Below are positions 5,802 to 13,179 of a stretch of 13,179 nucleotides of DNA, one piece after another. The position numbers were made by a program, and so were the translations under genes. The DNA is from Betaproteobacteria bacterium (GTDB lineage: Bacteria > Pseudomonadota > Gammaproteobacteria > Burkholderiales > CAIKXV01). Each line of letters opens with the position of its first letter. Position 1 is the first letter of the stretch. Under the pieces are notes generated by a model. It did no database searches. It saw nothing but the letters and a program-made list of their open reading frames with translations, and was not told where the DNA came from. The stretch lies in the NCBI GenBank assembly GCA_947456915.1, contig CANGUQ010000053.1:1-13179 (forward strand), written 5' to 3'.

Positions 5802-8800
5802 TCAGCCCGGGCAGCGGAACGACTGCAGGTCGCGCAAGGCGAACGGGTTGCGCACGCTGCCCGCCCGAAGTTCGAACACGACCGGCTTCGATTCGACGCT
5901 GAACGAGAGCCTGAGACGCTCCGGCCCGCCGGACTGCTCGATCCGCGCCCGATCCACGAGGCGAAACAGCGCCCAGCTGCCGTCGGCGGACAGACCACCT
6001 GCCGCAGGCGCGCCGGCCGCCGGCGCGAGGGCGAGCTTCGCCCCGGTTCCAGGCTTCGGCCCGGGCCACTGCACACGCTGCACATCCTTGCGGGCCGGCG
6101 AAAACCGCAGCACCTGACCCTCGCTTTCGAGAACCACCTCGGCGACGGACGGGTCGGCACTGAGCAGCACGAGGTCGACGGCGAAGCCGGGCTGCGCGCC
6201 CGACGGGAAGAAGGCATCGCGAATGGCAGCAGCGCGCTGGAACGGAAAGATCACTTCCGGCGGGATCTGACTGCCTTGCCGGGGACGCCACTGCGCGGTG
6301 GACATGTCTACCTCGGGCTGCAACTTCGCGGCGAAATAGGTCGTCAGTTCACCGGCTGGCCCGAACACCTTCGCGAAGTCGGCAAGCGGAACATCCTGCG
6401 CGCTCGCCGGCGAGAACGGATAGCGATTCGGGATGGCGAGCCGGCAGGTCGGCGCCGCCCCGGCGGCACCGCCGGCAATGTCCTTGCGCAGTTCCTCCGA
6501 CATCCTGCCCTCGACGCGGGCGGCGAGATCCACCAGGACCGCGCCGATGGGAGGCGGTGCGCGGCCCGCCTCGGCGCGCAGTGCCGCCGCGGCAGGTCCG
6601 ATGGACATCGTGGTGCCGCCCTGCCCGCGCGAACTCTCGTAGGCGACCAGCTGGGCGTAGAACTCGGCGAGGCGTTCACCGAGTGCTTCGATCGGCGCCC
6701 GTCCGCCATTCGCAGTCACGAAGTTGCGCAGTGCGGAGAACTGGTTGTCGACCGCCGACTCCGGTCGCCTCACGGCCTCGGTCACCTTCGCTGCCGGGTC
6801 GCCGATCACGCTGGACAGTACGCGACCGACGGTGCTCACGACACCGGTCTTGTCCTCTGCCGGCTTGGCCGGTCCGGGCGCGAGGGAGACCTCCTTCGCT
6901 GCCGCAACCGCGAGTTTCTTCAGCGGAGACTCCGGCGACGCGAGCACCTGAGTGAGCTCGACCGCCTGGCGCAGCGAGGCGGTGGGTGCCAGCCGCACGT
7001 CGCGCAGATAGTCGTCCCACACCCGGATGTACTCGTCGAAGTAGCGCTTCTGCACCTGCTCCAGGAGCTGGACGGCGCCCGCCACACCGCGCGCAGTCTG
7101 GTACTTCTCGCCGAGCACCCACGATTCTTCGCCCGCGAAGTCCTTGGCAAGGGACTCGACTCCGCCTTTCGACAACTGCCGGTAGCCGTCAGCGCTGAAG
7201 AACGCGGGGATCCCCTGAGTCAGTGGCTGCTTGCTGGAACGGACGAATACCTGCGCGGCTGCCGGGCCGGCCGCTTCGCTGATGCGGAACTGACCGGCCG
7301 AGCTCGCCAGCCCGGCCGCCCGCAGACGCGCGTAGACGCGATCGGCGAGCGGCAGCGTCGACAGGCGACGGCGCGAATCGTCGACCAGCGCCTCGTCGCG
7401 CGGCAGCCCCATCTCGATCGGCCGGTTGGCGAGCACCACACCCAGATGGCCCGAGAGATCCGTCATTGCCTGGGTCCCCGTCTCGCGCGAGAAACTCCGT
7501 GCCCACAGCACCTTCATCACTTCCTCGAGGTGCTTCGGATCGACGTGCCGGTCGCTGTACAGCATCAGGTAGGCCTTCAGCCACTCGTACAGCCGCTCGG
7601 GCTCGTTGAGCGAGCGCCCGATCTGCGCTTCCAGCGCGAGACCCATTCGTGGCAGAAACGCTTCCTTCAGCGCCCGCTGGTATGCGCGATCGCCCTGGGC
7701 AGCGAGCTTGCTGCCGACGAACAGCCCATAGCCGTTCGACCACCCCGCCGCCGGCTTGCCGTTCCCCGCGCCGGCGAGATCCCGCAACGAATTGAGTGCA
7801 GGCAGCACTGCCGACCAGTCCTCGGGCGCCGGCTGCGGAAGCTTTTCCAGAAGGCCAGCCACCGCCTCGGCACGCGCACCGGCTTCGGCGATGGCCGCGG
7901 CATTCCTCGAATAGCTCACAGCCCACGCAGCGAGCACCGCGACGCTGACGAGACCGATCAGGGCGAAGCCTGCGCGAGTCGCCAGCTTGAGACGACGCTC
8001 CCGGCGCTCATCCGCACCGACGAGTCCGGCTTCGCGGAACACGACGTCCTTCATCAGCCGGGTGATGAAGAAACTCTTGCCCGAGGAGCGCGAAGGCGGC
8101 AGCATCTTGCGCTCGAGGTTGAGCGCCCTCGACAGCGTACCGAGCACGCGGTCGATCGGCGTACCCTCCTGCGTGCCGCTGCTGAAGTACACGCCGCGCA
8201 CCATCGGTTTCTGGTCGTAGCGCGAAGCCCCGAACGCCTGCTCGAGGAAACCGCGCAGCAGGGGCTCGAGCGCGCCGAACTGCTGCGGGAAGTTGTAGAT
8301 GAGCGCCCGACGCTGGAAGTCGCGCTCCTCGTTCAGGCGGGACAGCAGCCGGGCATTCAGTCGATCCGACAGCGCGCGCGCCTCTGCGGCGTAGGCAGCG
8401 CCGATGTCGAACGGTGCGCCGGGGGTCGGCAGCGCAAACGTGATGCCCCAGACCTGGCCTCGCTCCTCCGAGCCCAGGTCGGCGAAGAACTCGCCGGCAC
8501 CGGCGAGCAGGTCTACCTTGGTCACCAGTATGTACAGCGGGAAGGCGACGCCGAGCTTGCCGTAGAGCTCCTGCACGCGGGTGCGCACGGTGGATGCATA
8601 GCGTGCGCGCTCGGCTTCGCTCTGTCCGAGCAGATCGGACACGCTCACGGTGATGATCGCCCCGTTCAGCGGACTGCGCGGCCGCTGGCGCTTGAGCAGC
8701 TCCAGAAAGCCGAGCCACGCCGACGAATCGACCTTCTGCTCGCTGTCCTGGGTCGTGTAGCGCCCGGCGGTGTCGAGCAGCACGGCCTCGTCGGTGAACC

Positions 8801-9332
8801 ACCAGTCGCAGTTGCGCGTGCCGCCCACTCCCTTGAGCGCGCTCACTGCGCCGCCTTCGGCGAGCGGGAAACGCAGGCCGGAGTTGACGAGCGCGGTGGT
8901 CTTGCCCGAACCCGGCGCCCCGATGAACACGTACCACGGCAGCTCGTACAGGAACCGGCTCTCCCCCCCGCCCTTGTCCCCGCCGAAACGGGCCTGCTTC
9001 AGCGTCTCCACCGCCTCGCGCATGCGACTGCGCAGCAGTGCGATCTCGTCACCCGATCGCGACTCGGCATCGTCCGCCGCACCACCCGCGATGCCCTCGA
9101 GCAGCTGCGCATTCGCCTTGCGCGCGCGCACGATGCGCATCGCCTCGAGTGCTGCCCAGCCGAAGGCAACCGCCACGATCGCCACCAGCCGCGACACCGC
9201 AGATTCGAGCGGACGCCACTCGCCGAGGGCAAGCACCTGCCCCACGAACCAGATCACCAGCGCGGCCGCGAGCACCCCCAGCGCGCCGAGCAACCACCTG
9301 TTCGAAAGCACTTTCTTCACGGCGAGACCCAT
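5802..9332 (-). CDS. tssM: TssM (IcmF), T6SS inner-membrane complex protein with P-loop
   Basis: A 1176-residue full-length IcmF-family protein. Two N-terminal membrane helices (about 12-32 and 46-66) precede the cytoplasmic NTPase-like domain, with Walker A GAPGSGKTT (138-146), DTAGR (187-191) and TKVD (271-274). A third membrane helix lies at about 452-474, followed by the large periplasmic region that in the family binds the TssJ lipoprotein. The C-terminal part has RLAIPNRYPF, FGPAGELTTYF, PAAGG and a beta-rich WALFRLVDRARIEQ region. TssM and TssL form the inner-membrane core, which with TssJ anchors the baseplate. Many TssM proteins have a degenerate Walker A, but this one is intact. The ATG at 9332 lies 22 nt after tssL and lacks a Shine-Dalgarno; an in-frame GTG at 9320 would start MKKVLSNRWLLG, equally family-like, so the first four residues are uncertain. 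Confidence 0.97.
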   Translation of the reverse strand: MGLAVKKVLSNRWLLGALGVLAAALVIWFVGQVLALGEWRPLESAVSRLVAIVAVAFGWAALEAMRIVRARKANAQLLEGIAGGAADDAESRSGDEIALLRSRMREAVETLKQARFGGDKGGGESRFLYELPWYVFIGAPGSGKTTALVNSGLRFPLAEGGAVSALKGVGGTRNCDWWFTDEAVLLDTAGRYTTQDSEQKVDSSAWLGFLELLKRQRPRSPLNGAIITVSVSDLLGQSEAERARYASTVRTRVQELYGKLGVAFPLYILVTKVDLLAGAGEFFADLGSEERGQVWGITFALPTPGAPFDIGAAYAAEARALSDRLNARLLSRLNEERDFQRRALIYNFPQQFGALEPLLRGFLEQAFGASRYDQKPMVRGVYFSSGTQEGTPIDRVLGTLSRALNLERKMLPPSRSSGKSFFITRLMKDVVFREAGLVGADERRERRLKLATRAGFALIGLVSVAVLAAWAVSYSRNAAAIAEAGARAEAVAGLLEKLPQPAPEDWSAVLPALNSLRDLAGAGNGKPAAGWSNGYGLFVGSKLAAQGDRAYQRALKEAFLPRMGLALEAQIGRSLNEPERLYEWLKAYLMLYSDRHVDPKHLEEVMKVLWARSFSRETGTQAMTDLSGHLGVVLANRPIEMGLPRDEALVDDSRRRLSTLPLADRVYARLRAAGLASSAGQFRISEAAGPAAAQVFVRSSKQPLTQGIPAFFSADGYRQLSKGGVESLAKDFAGEESWVLGEKYQTARGVAGAVQLLEQVQKRYFDEYIRVWDDYLRDVRLAPTASLRQAVELTQVLASPESPLKKLAVAAAKEVSLAPGPAKPAEDKTGVVSTVGRVLSSVIGDPAAKVTEAVRRPESAVDNQFSALRNFVTANGGRAPIEALGERLAEFYAQLVAYESSRGQGGTTMSIGPAAAALRAEAGRAPPPIGAVLVDLAARVEGRMSEELRKDIAGGAAGAAPTCRLAIPNRYPFSPASAQDVPLADFAKVFGPAGELTTYFAAKLQPEVDMSTAQWRPRQGSQIPPEVIFPFQRAAAIRDAFFPSGAQPGFAVDLVLLSADPSVAEVVLESEGQVLRFSPARKDVQRVQWPGPKPGTGAKLALAPAAGAPAAGGLSADGSWALFRLVDRARIEQSGGPERLRLSFSVESKPVVFELRAGSVRNPFALRDLQSFRCPG

Positions 9333-9354
9333 TGCGACAGTTGCACGGAAACGA

Positions 9355-10725
9355 TCACGCGCCGCCCTTCACCACGATCTCGACGCGACGATTGCGTGCC
9401 CGACCCTCCTCGGAGTCGTTCGGGGCGAGCGGCCGCGAGTCCGACTGTCCGATGGAACGTATGCGCGAGGGGTCGGACAGCACCGGCGCCAGCATCCGGA
9501 CCACGGAGGCGGCTCTCTCCTGCGACAGCTCGAAATTCGACGGAAAGCGGATCGTGCGGATCGGCCGGTTGTCCGTGTATCCCTCGACGATCACCGCGCC
9601 CCCCACGCCGTTGAGTGCCTCGGCCACGCGGCGAAGGAGCGGAGCATACGAATCCTCGACCGACGCGCTGCCCGGCCTGAACAGTCCGTCGGAACGGATC
9701 GTCACCCGACTCTCGACCGCAGTCTCGGCAACCTCGAGCCTCCCTGCCGCGATCTCCTCGGCAAGTAGCTTCGAGAGCCGGGGCACCACCGGTTCGACAG
9801 GCGCCTTGCGCTCGACCTTTGCCTGCGGAGCATTCGCCCGGTCGAGCACGGCGGCGATCGCATCCGAGCGATCGGCAAGCGAGAACTTGAGCAGGACGAA
9901 CACCGCGATCAGCACCGCAGCGGCCGCCGATGCCGCCACCCAGAGCACGAGCAGTCCGCGTCCCTTGCGGATCGGCGCATCGACGCCTTGCCAGTGAGGC
10001 GACAGATCGCGCTCGAAGTCGCCGCGACGCGCGCGCACGCACTCGAAGGCCCGCTCGCGCACCTGATCGAGCTGCGCCCGGCCGTTGTCGACGACGCGGT
10101 AGCGCCCTTCGAACCCCAGCGCCAGACAGACGTACAGCAGTTCCAGAAGCCAGGGGTCCGAGGCGGGATCGGCCATCAGCCGATCGAGCAGCTGGAAGAA
10201 CTTCTCGCCCCCCCACGCCTCGCGATGAAACGTCACCAGCAGACTCGACTGCGCCCAGTTGGCCGTACCGCCCCAGGGCGTGGACCCCACCGCTTCGTCG
10301 ATCACCGTGCACAGCGCATAGCGTGCGATGAGGATGCTCTCGGGTTTCACACCCTTCGCCCGCGCATTCGCCTCGAACTCGCCGATATCGCGCACGAGAT
10401 GCTCGCGCAGCCCGGCCGGATTGGCGTGCGTGGCAGAGGTCCGGATGCGCGGCACGGCCGCGAGCAGCGGGTTGGCCGCTTCCACGAGCGGGTTGAGGCC
10501 GGACAGCGCCCGCAGATCGGCATCGGGCGCCGCAGGTGCAGCCGTTGCATCTCGCGCCGCGCCGGCCGCGATCGCCGCCGATCCGCCCTGGGCGGCCGCC
10601 GGCGTCGGGCGGCCCATCGTGGAGGCCAATGCGCCCCCGCCCGCCGAGGACCGTCCTCGGGCGGAGGGCACCATCACCGTTCCATCCGGATCGTCGGACG
10701 GCGGCGGAGTCGGAGTCTGGCTCAT
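9355..10725 (-). CDS. tssL: TssL (DotU) with C-terminal OmpA-like peptidoglycan-binding domain
   Basis: A 456-residue 'evolved' TssL. Residues 1-70 are a Pro/Ala/Gly-rich disordered tail with the motif DGTVMVP (14-20). The DotU cytoplasmic hook domain (about 75-250) has LCTVIDEAVGSTPWGG (138-153), FHREAWGGEKFF (166-177) and LGFEGRYRV (203-211). One membrane helix lies at about 257-280. A periplasmic OmpA domain (about 339-453) has EGYTDNRPI (381-389), SQERAASVV (401-409) and NRRVEI (445-450), the last two covering peptidoglycan-contact regions of the family. TssL works with TssM in the inner membrane and contacts TssK; the OmpA tail should hold the complex to the wall. Thr16 aligns by motif with the TssL threonine whose phosphorylation recruits Fha in Agrobacterium (Thr14 there). 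The ATG at 10725 has no clear Shine-Dalgarno. Confidence 0.97.
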   Translation of the reverse strand: MSQTPTPPPSDDPDGTVMVPSARGRSSAGGGALASTMGRPTPAAAQGGSAAIAAGAARDATAAPAAPDADLRALSGLNPLVEAANPLLAAVPRIRTSATHANPAGLREHLVRDIGEFEANARAKGVKPESILIARYALCTVIDEAVGSTPWGGTANWAQSSLLVTFHREAWGGEKFFQLLDRLMADPASDPWLLELLYVCLALGFEGRYRVVDNGRAQLDQVRERAFECVRARRGDFERDLSPHWQGVDAPIRKGRGLLVLWVAASAAAAVLIAVFVLLKFSLADRSDAIAAVLDRANAPQAKVERKAPVEPVVPRLSKLLAEEIAAGRLEVAETAVESRVTIRSDGLFRPGSASVEDSYAPLLRRVAEALNGVGGAVIVEGYTDNRPIRTIRFPSNFELSQERAASVVRMLAPVLSDPSRIRSIGQSDSRPLAPNDSEEGRARNRRVEIVVKGGA

Positions 10726-10821
10726 GCTGTCGGCAAGGGCGAACTGCGGAAAATGGGATCAGTCGAGCACGCAGCACACCTGCGCACCACGCTGCTGTAT
10801 CTCACGCTGGCGACGGCAGCG
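10726..10821 (-). other. tssK-tssL intergenic region
   Basis: A 96-nt gap with no promoter, terminator or Shine-Dalgarno for tssL that I can recognise. It contains a GTG-initiated 27-codon frame (10722-10805) ending in an ATGA overlap with the tssL start. The peptide would be Arg/Ser/Cys-containing with no recognisable family, and it has no ribosome binding site, so I do not call it a gene. It is far too short to be tssJ. Confidence 0.4.
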
Positions 10822-12159
10822 TCAATCGCGCACCGCCCACAACTGCATGTCGAGACCCGGGAACTCGCCGGCGACGTGCATTGCCAGCAGGCGAGACGTC
10901 TCGATCGGCTTCCAGAATTCGCTTCCCCGATCGAGTTCGAAGTAGCAGTAGCCGGCGTGATACGGAATCTGGCGCGGCGCGACCGGCAGCGGCCGCACCG
11001 CGATACCCGGCAGTGCCGACACGACCAGATCCCGGATCTTCTCCGGCGGTCCGATCTTGAGCTGGCCGGGAAAGTGCGCGCGCAGACGCTCGGCGGGGAC
11101 CTCGGCGTTCGCGGCGAGCACGAAGGTCGCGCCGCGGATCAATCCGACGTCGGGGATCTGCCCGGCGTACACACCGCGCCCCTTGTCCTGCAGCGGGATC
11201 GCGATGGCGGTCTGCTCCAGCACGGCCGTCAGCGCACGCCGTATCTCTTCGATCACGGGCGCGAACGTTTCCGCGATGGCGTCGTGGCGATAGGAGGGAA
11301 ACGCCGGACAGCGGCGATCGCGCCGCCCGAAGGTGGAGAGTTCTCCGGCCAGCATCACACAGCTCTCGTAGAGCCGTTCCGGATGCAGGGGCCTCACCTC
11401 CGACAGATGCGCGAACAGCGGTGCCATCCGGTTGCACACCTGCAGCAGCAGGAAGTCCGCGAACTCCGCCACACCCTTGCTGCCCGGCTGCGACACGCGC
11501 TCGGCGAGCACCTGGGAACGCTGACGCAGAAGGCCGTGGATCTCGCGCAGCATGTCGTCGAGCCGCAGGCTCGCATGCGCGTCGAGACACACCGGAATCG
11601 CCGCCTCGTCGAGCACCACGCGTCCGTCCGCACGCTTCTCGACGATGCGCGCAATGTCGATACCGACGTACGCAGACCCGAGCCGGCTGCGCAACTGCAG
11701 GGTGACGTTGAGTTCGCCCACCTTCATCTCGGCGCTGCTGTCGAGCTCGGCGACGTTGTCGCGCGCCTCCTGGTCGATGGCCACGTAGCGCACCAGCGGC
11801 GTGTCGGCGGATCGCTCGAGGGCGACCTCGGCCATGCCCGGTCGACGCAGCGGCAGCGCGAGGCAGACCCACTGGTCGCGGCAGTCGTCGGCCACCACCA
11901 GCGGCTCGGGAATACCGGTTTCGCCCGGAATCGAGAACGGCGTACCGTCGGGGAACAGACCCGAGGCCGAGGCGAGGCCCACGCGGCCGAGCTTGAGCGC
12001 TTCCTGGTCGATCTGCGCCGCCACGAACCCCCAGGCGTGCGGATTCAGGCCGTCGCTGTGGGCCCGCACCAGCCACTCCATGAACCGCTCGGCCTGCTGG
12101 AAGTGCTGGGGCCGCAGGAACAGCCCCTCCCCCCAGACGATGCGATTGTTCAGCGACAT
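10822..12159 (-). CDS. tssK: TssK (ImpJ/VasE), T6SS baseplate-membrane complex connector
   Basis: A 445-residue TssK (family about 440-450). The N-terminal signature reads NNRIVWGEGLFLRPQHFQQ (4-22) and continues into ERFMEWL and NPHAWGF. Later blocks include LRSRLGSAYVGIDIARI, EIHGLLRQRSQVLAERVS, LLLQVCNRMAPLFAH and HPERLYESCVMLAGELSTF. The C-terminal domain ends with YHAGYCYFELDRGSEFW and a terminal MQLWAVRD. TssK trimers resemble phage receptor-binding proteins and tie the baseplate (TssEFG) to the cytoplasmic parts of TssL and TssM. I chose the ATG at 12159: it is the conserved family start and has GGAG 6 nt upstream. The longer in-frame extension to 12354 would run into tagH. It lies 71 nt after tagH, with no tssJ between. 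Confidence 0.97.
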   Translation of the reverse strand: MSLNNRIVWGEGLFLRPQHFQQAERFMEWLVRAHSDGLNPHAWGFVAAQIDQEALKLGRVGLASASGLFPDGTPFSIPGETGIPEPLVVADDCRDQWVCLALPLRRPGMAEVALERSADTPLVRYVAIDQEARDNVAELDSSAEMKVGELNVTLQLRSRLGSAYVGIDIARIVEKRADGRVVLDEAAIPVCLDAHASLRLDDMLREIHGLLRQRSQVLAERVSQPGSKGVAEFADFLLLQVCNRMAPLFAHLSEVRPLHPERLYESCVMLAGELSTFGRRDRRCPAFPSYRHDAIAETFAPVIEEIRRALTAVLEQTAIAIPLQDKGRGVYAGQIPDVGLIRGATFVLAANAEVPAERLRAHFPGQLKIGPPEKIRDLVVSALPGIAVRPLPVAPRQIPYHAGYCYFELDRGSEFWKPIETSRLLAMHVAGEFPGLDMQLWAVRD

Positions 12160-12230
12160 GCAACTCTCCGGCAAACGTGGCCGATTATTTCCGATCGGGC
12201 TGGTGGAAGCAATCTCGCTGGCGAGCAGTG
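12160..12230 (-). other. tagH-tssK spacer, the position where H1-type loci carry tssJ
   Basis: Seventy-one nucleotides separate the tagH stop from the tssK start. They hold the tssK Shine-Dalgarno (GGAG at the downstream end), a short CTCGC/GCGAG repeat with a 2-nt loop and a CCGAT/ATCGG repeat, neither with a T tract. There is no room for a lipoprotein gene and no recognisable tssJ remnant. Confidence 0.5.
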
Positions 12231-13179
12231 CTACTGGCTGAGCAGTCTGACCTGTTCGGTGTATGCGCGCAGGAAGTCGCGCTGGAAGATGCGGTCGATG
12301 CTGTCTGCCGCGTCGCGGTCGAGCTTGGCATAAGCGGCAACGAATGCCTCCCACGACTTGGCCCGCCTGTTGATGGCGAGCGGTCCCGCCGACTTGGCCG
12401 CGGCAGCCTCGAACACCTGAGGGTCGAAGCGCTTGATCGTTCCGAGCACGGCAGCGCGCAGTCCCGCCACCAGCCCCAGTTCGTGCGCGCGCAGTTCCTT
12501 CGCGGCGTCCTCGACGGCCTGCACCGGCGGCAGAAAACCTTCCCTCTGCTGATCCGGATCGAAGAGATAGCGCAGGGCTTCGGCAGGATCCGACATCATC
12601 TTCAGCGGATTGTTGTTGCGCGCGGACAGCATCGTCCGGTCCTCGGCGTGGAGTTCCCGCTTGACTTCGGTGCGTGCGAGCAGCAGCACCATCAACGTCT
12701 CGACGACGGCGTGCATCAGCATGCCCGAGCGCTCGAGGAACAACGCCTCCTCGCCCGGGGGAATCTTCACGTAACCGAGATTCATGCCGCGCAGGAACGC
12801 GGCCGCTGCGCCCGGTGTCACGGCGCCCTGCACGGGCTGTGCAGAGGGCGCAGGGTTCGCCGCTGCGGGCGCCGGCGCGACATCCGCCAACCCGGCCAGC
12901 GGGTCCGAAGCGCGCTGCCGGCGGGTCATCGGGCTCAGTTCCGTCGCCTCGATGGCGGGCGCCGGTTCCTGCCTCGCGCTCTCGCCGTTGCCCGCACCAG
13001 ACACCAGATCGGCAAACGGGTCGAAGCCGTCGTCGAACGGATGCCCGGCGTTCGGCTGCGGGGTACGTGGCGCCTCGACGACGTTCGGCGGAGCAAAGGG
13101 GAGATTGACGTCGTGCACGTGGTCGAGCGCGCTGCGCAGGCCCGAAGGACTGCCGGCTCGCGGCCCCGGCTGACCGAAC
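12231..13179 (-). CDS. tagH: TagH/Fha (ImpI), T6SS FHA scaffold protein, C-terminal part (5' end outside window)
   Basis: The frame is open to the right window edge, giving at least 315 residues; the N-terminal FHA domain must lie outside. What is visible is a Pro/Ala-rich linker (residues 1 to about 122), with an FDPFADLV patch typical of Fha linkers. The conserved T6SS FHA C-terminal domain follows (about 125-315): FLRGMNLGYVKIPPGEEALF, LERSGMLMHAVVETLMVLL, EVKRELHAEDRTMLSARNNNPLK (NNNPLK at 188-193), ALRYLF and a terminal helix ending RLLSQ. Fha proteins bind phosphothreonine on T6SS partners (Fha itself in Pseudomonas, TssL in Agrobacterium) and promote assembly; TagF counters them. A GTG at 13118 could mimic a start, but it lies inside the linker and has no support. 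The gene heads this part of the operon and is 71 nt before tssK. Confidence 0.9.
   Translation of the reverse strand, partial: FGQPGPRAGSPSGLRSALDHVHDVNLPFAPPNVVEAPRTPQPNAGHPFDDGFDPFADLVSGAGNGESARQEPAPAIEATELSPMTRRQRASDPLAGLADVAPAPAAANPAPSAQPVQGAVTPGAAAAFLRGMNLGYVKIPPGEEALFLERSGMLMHAVVETLMVLLLARTEVKRELHAEDRTMLSARNNNPLKMMSDPAEALRYLFDPDQQREGFLPPVQAVEDAAKELRAHELGLVAGLRAAVLGTIKRFDPQVFEAAAAKSAGPLAINRRAKSWEAFVAAYAKLDRDAADSIDRIFQRDFLRAYTEQVRLLSQ

Noticed and set aside
5785..6291. Upstream extension of tagF into tssM (432 residues)
   Set aside because: Out-of-frame shadow of the TssM C-terminus; TagF signatures begin at the ATG at 5784.
6276..9614. 1112-residue plus-strand open frame opposite tssM
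   Set aside because: It is the antisense shadow of a GC-rich gene: composition is dominated by Arg, Ala, Gly and Pro with no domain pattern, while the minus strand encodes an unmistakable TssM.
9988..12333. 781-residue plus-strand open frame across tssL and tssK
   Set aside because: Antisense shadow. It crosses the start of tssL and all of tssK and shows no recognisable domain.
12160..12354. Upstream extension of tssK giving a 510-residue protein
   Set aside because: It would overlap the end of tagH. The conserved TssK start and a GGAG site both point to 12159.
12231..13118. tagH starting at the GTG at 13118 as a complete, FHA-less gene
   Set aside because: The frame stays open for 20 more codons to the window edge, and the GTG lies in a low-complexity linker. 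Truncation by the window is the simpler reading.
1..13179. Hidden effector, immunity, toxin, mobile element, tRNA or CRISPR features
   Set aside because: I looked on both strands and in every gap. All gaps are under 140 nt, no transposase-like frames, array-like repeats or tRNA cloverleafs were recognised, and Hcp has no toxin fusion.

Overview
The window is a single, co-directional segment of a type VI secretion system (T6SS) locus. All eleven protein genes lie on the minus strand, so transcription runs from high to low coordinates. In that order they are tagH (Fha, 5'-truncated by the window edge), tssK, tssL, tssM, tagF, then a 139-bp gap, tssA, tssB, tssC, hcp (tssD), tagJ and tssE (3'-truncated by the window edge). 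Gene content and local order match the H1-T6SS of Pseudomonas aeruginosa: Fha plus TagF plus TagJ, an OmpA-tailed TssL, and the run A-B-C-hcp-J-E. There the two blocks are divergent; here they run head to tail. The DNA is very GC-rich throughout, and third-position GC creates long antisense shadow frames. A proteobacterium is clear; a betaproteobacterium (Burkholderiales or Rhodocyclales type) is my guess, but a high-GC gammaproteobacterium cannot be excluded.

Region by region: 12231-13179 holds the linker and C-terminal domain of the Fha scaffold protein. 10822-12159 is the baseplate/membrane connector TssK. 9355-10725 and 5802-9332 encode the inner-membrane complex: TssL with a C-terminal peptidoglycan-binding OmpA domain, and the giant TssM with an intact P-loop. 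4993-5784 is TagF, the post-translational repressor. 4854-4992 is the only sizeable gap, contains a small AT-rich patch, and may carry a promoter for the second block. 3795-4853 is TssA, 3167-3673 and 1611-3107 are the sheath proteins TssB and TssC, 1063-1551 is the Hcp tube protein, 167-1027 is TagJ (the TssB-binding accessory protein), and 1-152 is the start of the baseplate protein TssE. The next genes outside the window would be expected to be tssF, tssG and clpV on the low-coordinate side.

Together the genes encode most of the membrane complex, the sheath and tube, part of the baseplate, and an Fha/TagF control module. No effector, immunity, vgrG, mobile-element, RNA or CRISPR feature is visible, and tssJ is not in its H1-type place between fha and tssK. 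The machine itself looks conventional. The observation most worth following is a short shared motif, D-x-T-[V/L]-x-[V/L]-P. It occurs once at the TssL N-terminus, where Fha is known to bind a phosphothreonine in Agrobacterium, and twice in TagF, a protein known to antagonise Fha. Several small RNA or DNA structures at gene junctions are also recorded, with modest confidence.
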